Source: Amoebidium appalachense
Taxonomy: Eukaryota > Ichthyosporea
Reading direction: 5' to 3'
Assembly (NCBI GenBank): GCA_963693365.1
Contig: CAVNZM010000005.1
Coordinates: 2,232,001-2,296,000, forward strand
DNA length: 64,000 nucleotides
The notes beneath the pieces were generated by a model. That model saw nothing but the letters and a program-made list of their open reading frames with translations. It was not told the DNA's origin and made no database searches. Of the stretch, positions 61,786-64,000 are shown in pieces (position 1 is the stretch's first letter; each line of letters opens with the position of its first letter). The translations under genes were made by a program, and so were the position numbers.

Positions 61786-62945
61786 TTCCCCCCCCCCCCC
61801 CCCCCCCCCCTCCTCCCTCCCTCCCTCCCTCCTCCTTCCCGCCCCGGCCCGGTGCAATAAATGTGCACGTGTGCCCTTTTTTGCGGTTTATTATAACCCG
61901 TGCGTGCATACTTTGTCATTGTGTATCGCCATGGATCGATGTGCTTAGGGGTCGTGTACTTTGAAGGAAAGTATGTTTTTTGTGTCAGTCGACAATAGCT
62001 ATGTTCTGAGTGACTTGCTTCTTGATCTATGAGCTATAAAAGAGGAACAGGGGCAAAGAGGATTTAGCCGTGGGGCCGGGCACCTAATGTGGATGGCACA
62101 TGACATATGGGTCTATTTTCAGGTACTTTTATTGCCCTGGTGCCTTGGCAGCATATGTACACCCTTTCCATACCCAAACATAGTCAATTTATCACAAATT
62201 ACCAGAAAGATTTTATCATATCTGCCAAAAACCGGAAGGAGCCTTTATCAAGTTGCCCATTCATGCATTACAGCAGCACATACACATCATTATAAACATT
62301 CTTCAGCGCCAGACATTCATGAGCTCACACTCGTTCCGTCAGGCATGCATAGTTTCACATACATTCATTCAGGTTTAAGAGCAACCCCCCCCCCCCCCCC
62401 CCCCCTCCTTCCCCCCCCTTTCCCTTCTCCACCCAACGACCCACACCCATTTCGACCCGAATACCGCCCTGCTTGTTACAATACACGAACGGTGTAAACT
62501 CGATCTGCCTTGACATGGCTCCATCCAATCACACCAAGGCCCTTGTCACGTGACCAGCCATGGTGTTGAGCAGCGGTGGTGCTGTTACTTGGCCACCCGT
62601 CAGCGCTCCCAGCTGTTCAAAGCAACCCCCCCCCCCCCCCCCCCCCCCTCCCCGCTTCCCCTTTCTCTCTCTTCTCTCTCTCTCCCCCTCCCCCCCCCCT
62701 CCCCCCTCCCCCCCCCCACACATACACATACACACCACCACCACCACCACAGACACACACACACACCACAAAAACACTTCCTGCAGGGACCCACATTCTA
62801 CATTTTCTTTTTCCCTTGTTGGGGCATTCGGTTACATGCCAGTTACACAGAGAAAGATAAACGATTAGTGCCGAGTATCAATGTTTTGCCTGTGTGGTTG
62901 TGTGGATTGATCTGCAGGGTTGCGTTTGGTCATACACAAATGTGC

Positions 62946-62992
<47 letters not shown>

Positions 62993-63177
62993 GGTGTGTA
63001 TGTGTGTGTGTGCGGGTGTGTATGTGTGTGTGACCGTGCCGACCAACATGTGTTCAAATGTGGGGTGTAGACATTTTCCCTCACGGGAAGGGGGGGAGGG
63101 GGGGGGAGGGGGGGAACAGGCAAGTTGCGGCACTCAAACACAACTCGGAAATTGGTGGTGGTGGTGGTGGTGGTGGT

Positions 63178-63209
<32 letters not shown>

Positions 63210-63341
63210 GGGGGAGGGGGGGAGGGGGAGGGAGGGGAGGGGGGGGGGGGGGGGGGGGTACCATTTGATTGTATGTCTTTGCAAGAAGATATTTTATCTA
63301 GAAGGCCATGGAAAGCGTGCAGATGTGAGGGGGGTAGCCAA
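61136..63341. other. Repeat-rich spacer, no gene confidently supported
   Basis: G run 61324-61349, C runs 61759-61810, 62386-62405 and 62627-62648, (GT)n 62948-62991, (GGT)n/poly-G 63152-63258. Unique patches contain a CCAAT (62526). One minus-strand exon-like piece follows AACCCTGCAG near 62915 and reads INPHNHTGKTLILGTNRLS to a stop near 62848; it may belong to the candidate gene on its right. Confidence 0.35.
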
Positions 63342-63795
63342 TCATCTCCGTTTTGAACCCACAAAACACAGAGGTAGGAGAGGAGAGATGCCTCTGCATC
63401 CTGTACGTTTCATGTTTGCACTGTTAGCTGCTCGTGCATCTTGCATTCGGCCATGTTTGAGCAGAAATTCGTGAACATACTTGTATGCATTACAACTTCG
63501 TACACTTTCTGGCTGATGGGTTATGAGCGTTAAAAAAAAAAAAAAAAAAAATGGCGGATGTTTTGACCAGCCTCTTTGACCAGCCTCCCCCCCCCCCCCC
63601 AAAGTTCTCCTGCTCAACACACGTTCACGTGTCCACACACACTGTGCACACACGCACATGGACATGCACACGCACGATTGCACACGCGCCCACGCGCGCG
63701 CGCGCCCACACACACGCAAAAATTCCACATAACTACTAACAAACCCTTCTCCAAGTTCCTCACTGGGGGTGAAGAATCGGGAAGCTTCACTTTCT

Positions 63796-63831
<36 letters not shown>

Positions 63832-63976
63832 GAAGGCCCCGGGGGTCGGGGGAGGGGGGTGGGGGGGGGGGAGGGGGGGGGGATGCAACCGGAGTGCAGG
63901 GGGTTGAGGGGGGGGGGGGGGGGAGAAGGGACCAACCTGGTGATTTGTTGAAGCAAAATGAATCAAATTTGCCCAT
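63342..63976 (-). CDS. Candidate spliced gene with a possible LisH-like helix pair
   Basis: Exon 1 is 63937-63976 (ATG; MGKFDSFCFNKSP) to a GTTGGT donor. Exon 2 is 63714-63784 (SRFFTPSEELGEGFVSSYVE) to a GTGTGT donor in GT-rich DNA. Exon 3 begins at 63512 after a perfect T20 tract and CATCAG acceptor and reads SVRSCNAYKYVHEFLLKHGR then MQDARAANS; as written it reaches a stop at 63342. Phases agree. The YxYVHEFLLKHGxxxxA spacing is reminiscent of LisH dimerisation motifs, a weak inference. The exon 3 end and later exons are uncertain: WVQNGDDWLPPSHLHAFHG in another frame just downstream could be a following exon. Confidence 0.35.
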
Positions 63977-64000
63977 GTCTCAAGTAAGAGAGCGCTCTCG
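63977..64000. other. Window edge
   Basis: Presumed 5' leader of the candidate minus-strand gene; nothing further can be said. Confidence 0.3.

Overview
The window is eukaryotic nuclear DNA. The evidence is long spliced genes with GT-AG introns, TATA and CCAAT promoter boxes, AATAAA poly(A) signals, two proteins with mitochondrial-type leaders (a transhydrogenase and a LETM1 homologue), a subunit of the RNA polymerase I initiation factor (TAF1A-like), and eukaryotic transposons. The host looks like a protist or other unicellular eukaryote with gene-poor, microsatellite-saturated DNA. I cannot name the lineage from sequence alone; an ichthyosporean-like unicellular holozoan is one possibility, but that is a guess. 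Dozens of uninterrupted poly-G/poly-C tracts (up to 63 bases) and (AC)n/(GT)n arrays (up to about 320 bases) fill introns and spacers.

Layout. 1-6 kb: a small secreted His/Asp/Met-rich protein gene (minus), a strong CCAAT+TATA promoter facing right, an unidentified minus-strand coding block, and a 1.7-kb polypurine block with an internal ~725-bp tandem duplication. 6.6-19.2 kb (minus): a 15-exon gene for a soluble (Si-specific) pyridine nucleotide transhydrogenase. I could join it exon by exon with consistent phases into 526 residues with a likely mitochondrial leader; its introns carry microsatellites, a TA-flanked MITE and three to four copies of a dispersed repeat. 21.0-21.5 kb and 41.4-41.8 kb: two copies of a foldback element built from ~20-bp palindromic GCAGAAT/ATTCTGC units. 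24.4-32.5 kb (plus): an 11-exon TAF1A/TAFI48-like gene with an acidic insert and a long C-terminal extension; its first exon is unresolved. 34.9-38.3 kb (plus): a five-exon LETM1 homologue with one EF-hand. 38.8-46 kb: several unidentified partial genes and a hAT-like element. 47.2-48.4 kb: an intronless polytopic membrane protein. 49.3-50.2 kb: a second hAT-like element. 50.6-51.4 kb: a dienelactone-hydrolase family gene whose reading frame breaks at a G6 run. 52.6-56.1 kb: an ACGT-palindrome-rich stretch and two convergent unidentified spliced genes. 57.3-60.6 kb (minus): a non-LTR retrotransposon with endonuclease and reverse transcriptase domains and a long poly(A) tail. 60.6-64 kb: repeats and one more candidate spliced gene.

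The genes do not form an obvious pathway. Two recognised products probably act in mitochondria: the transhydrogenase in NADPH/NADH balance and LETM1 in inner-membrane cation exchange. The TAF1A homologue acts at rDNA promoters. Gene models were built by eye from splice signals, frame phase and family conservation; no transcript data or database search was available.
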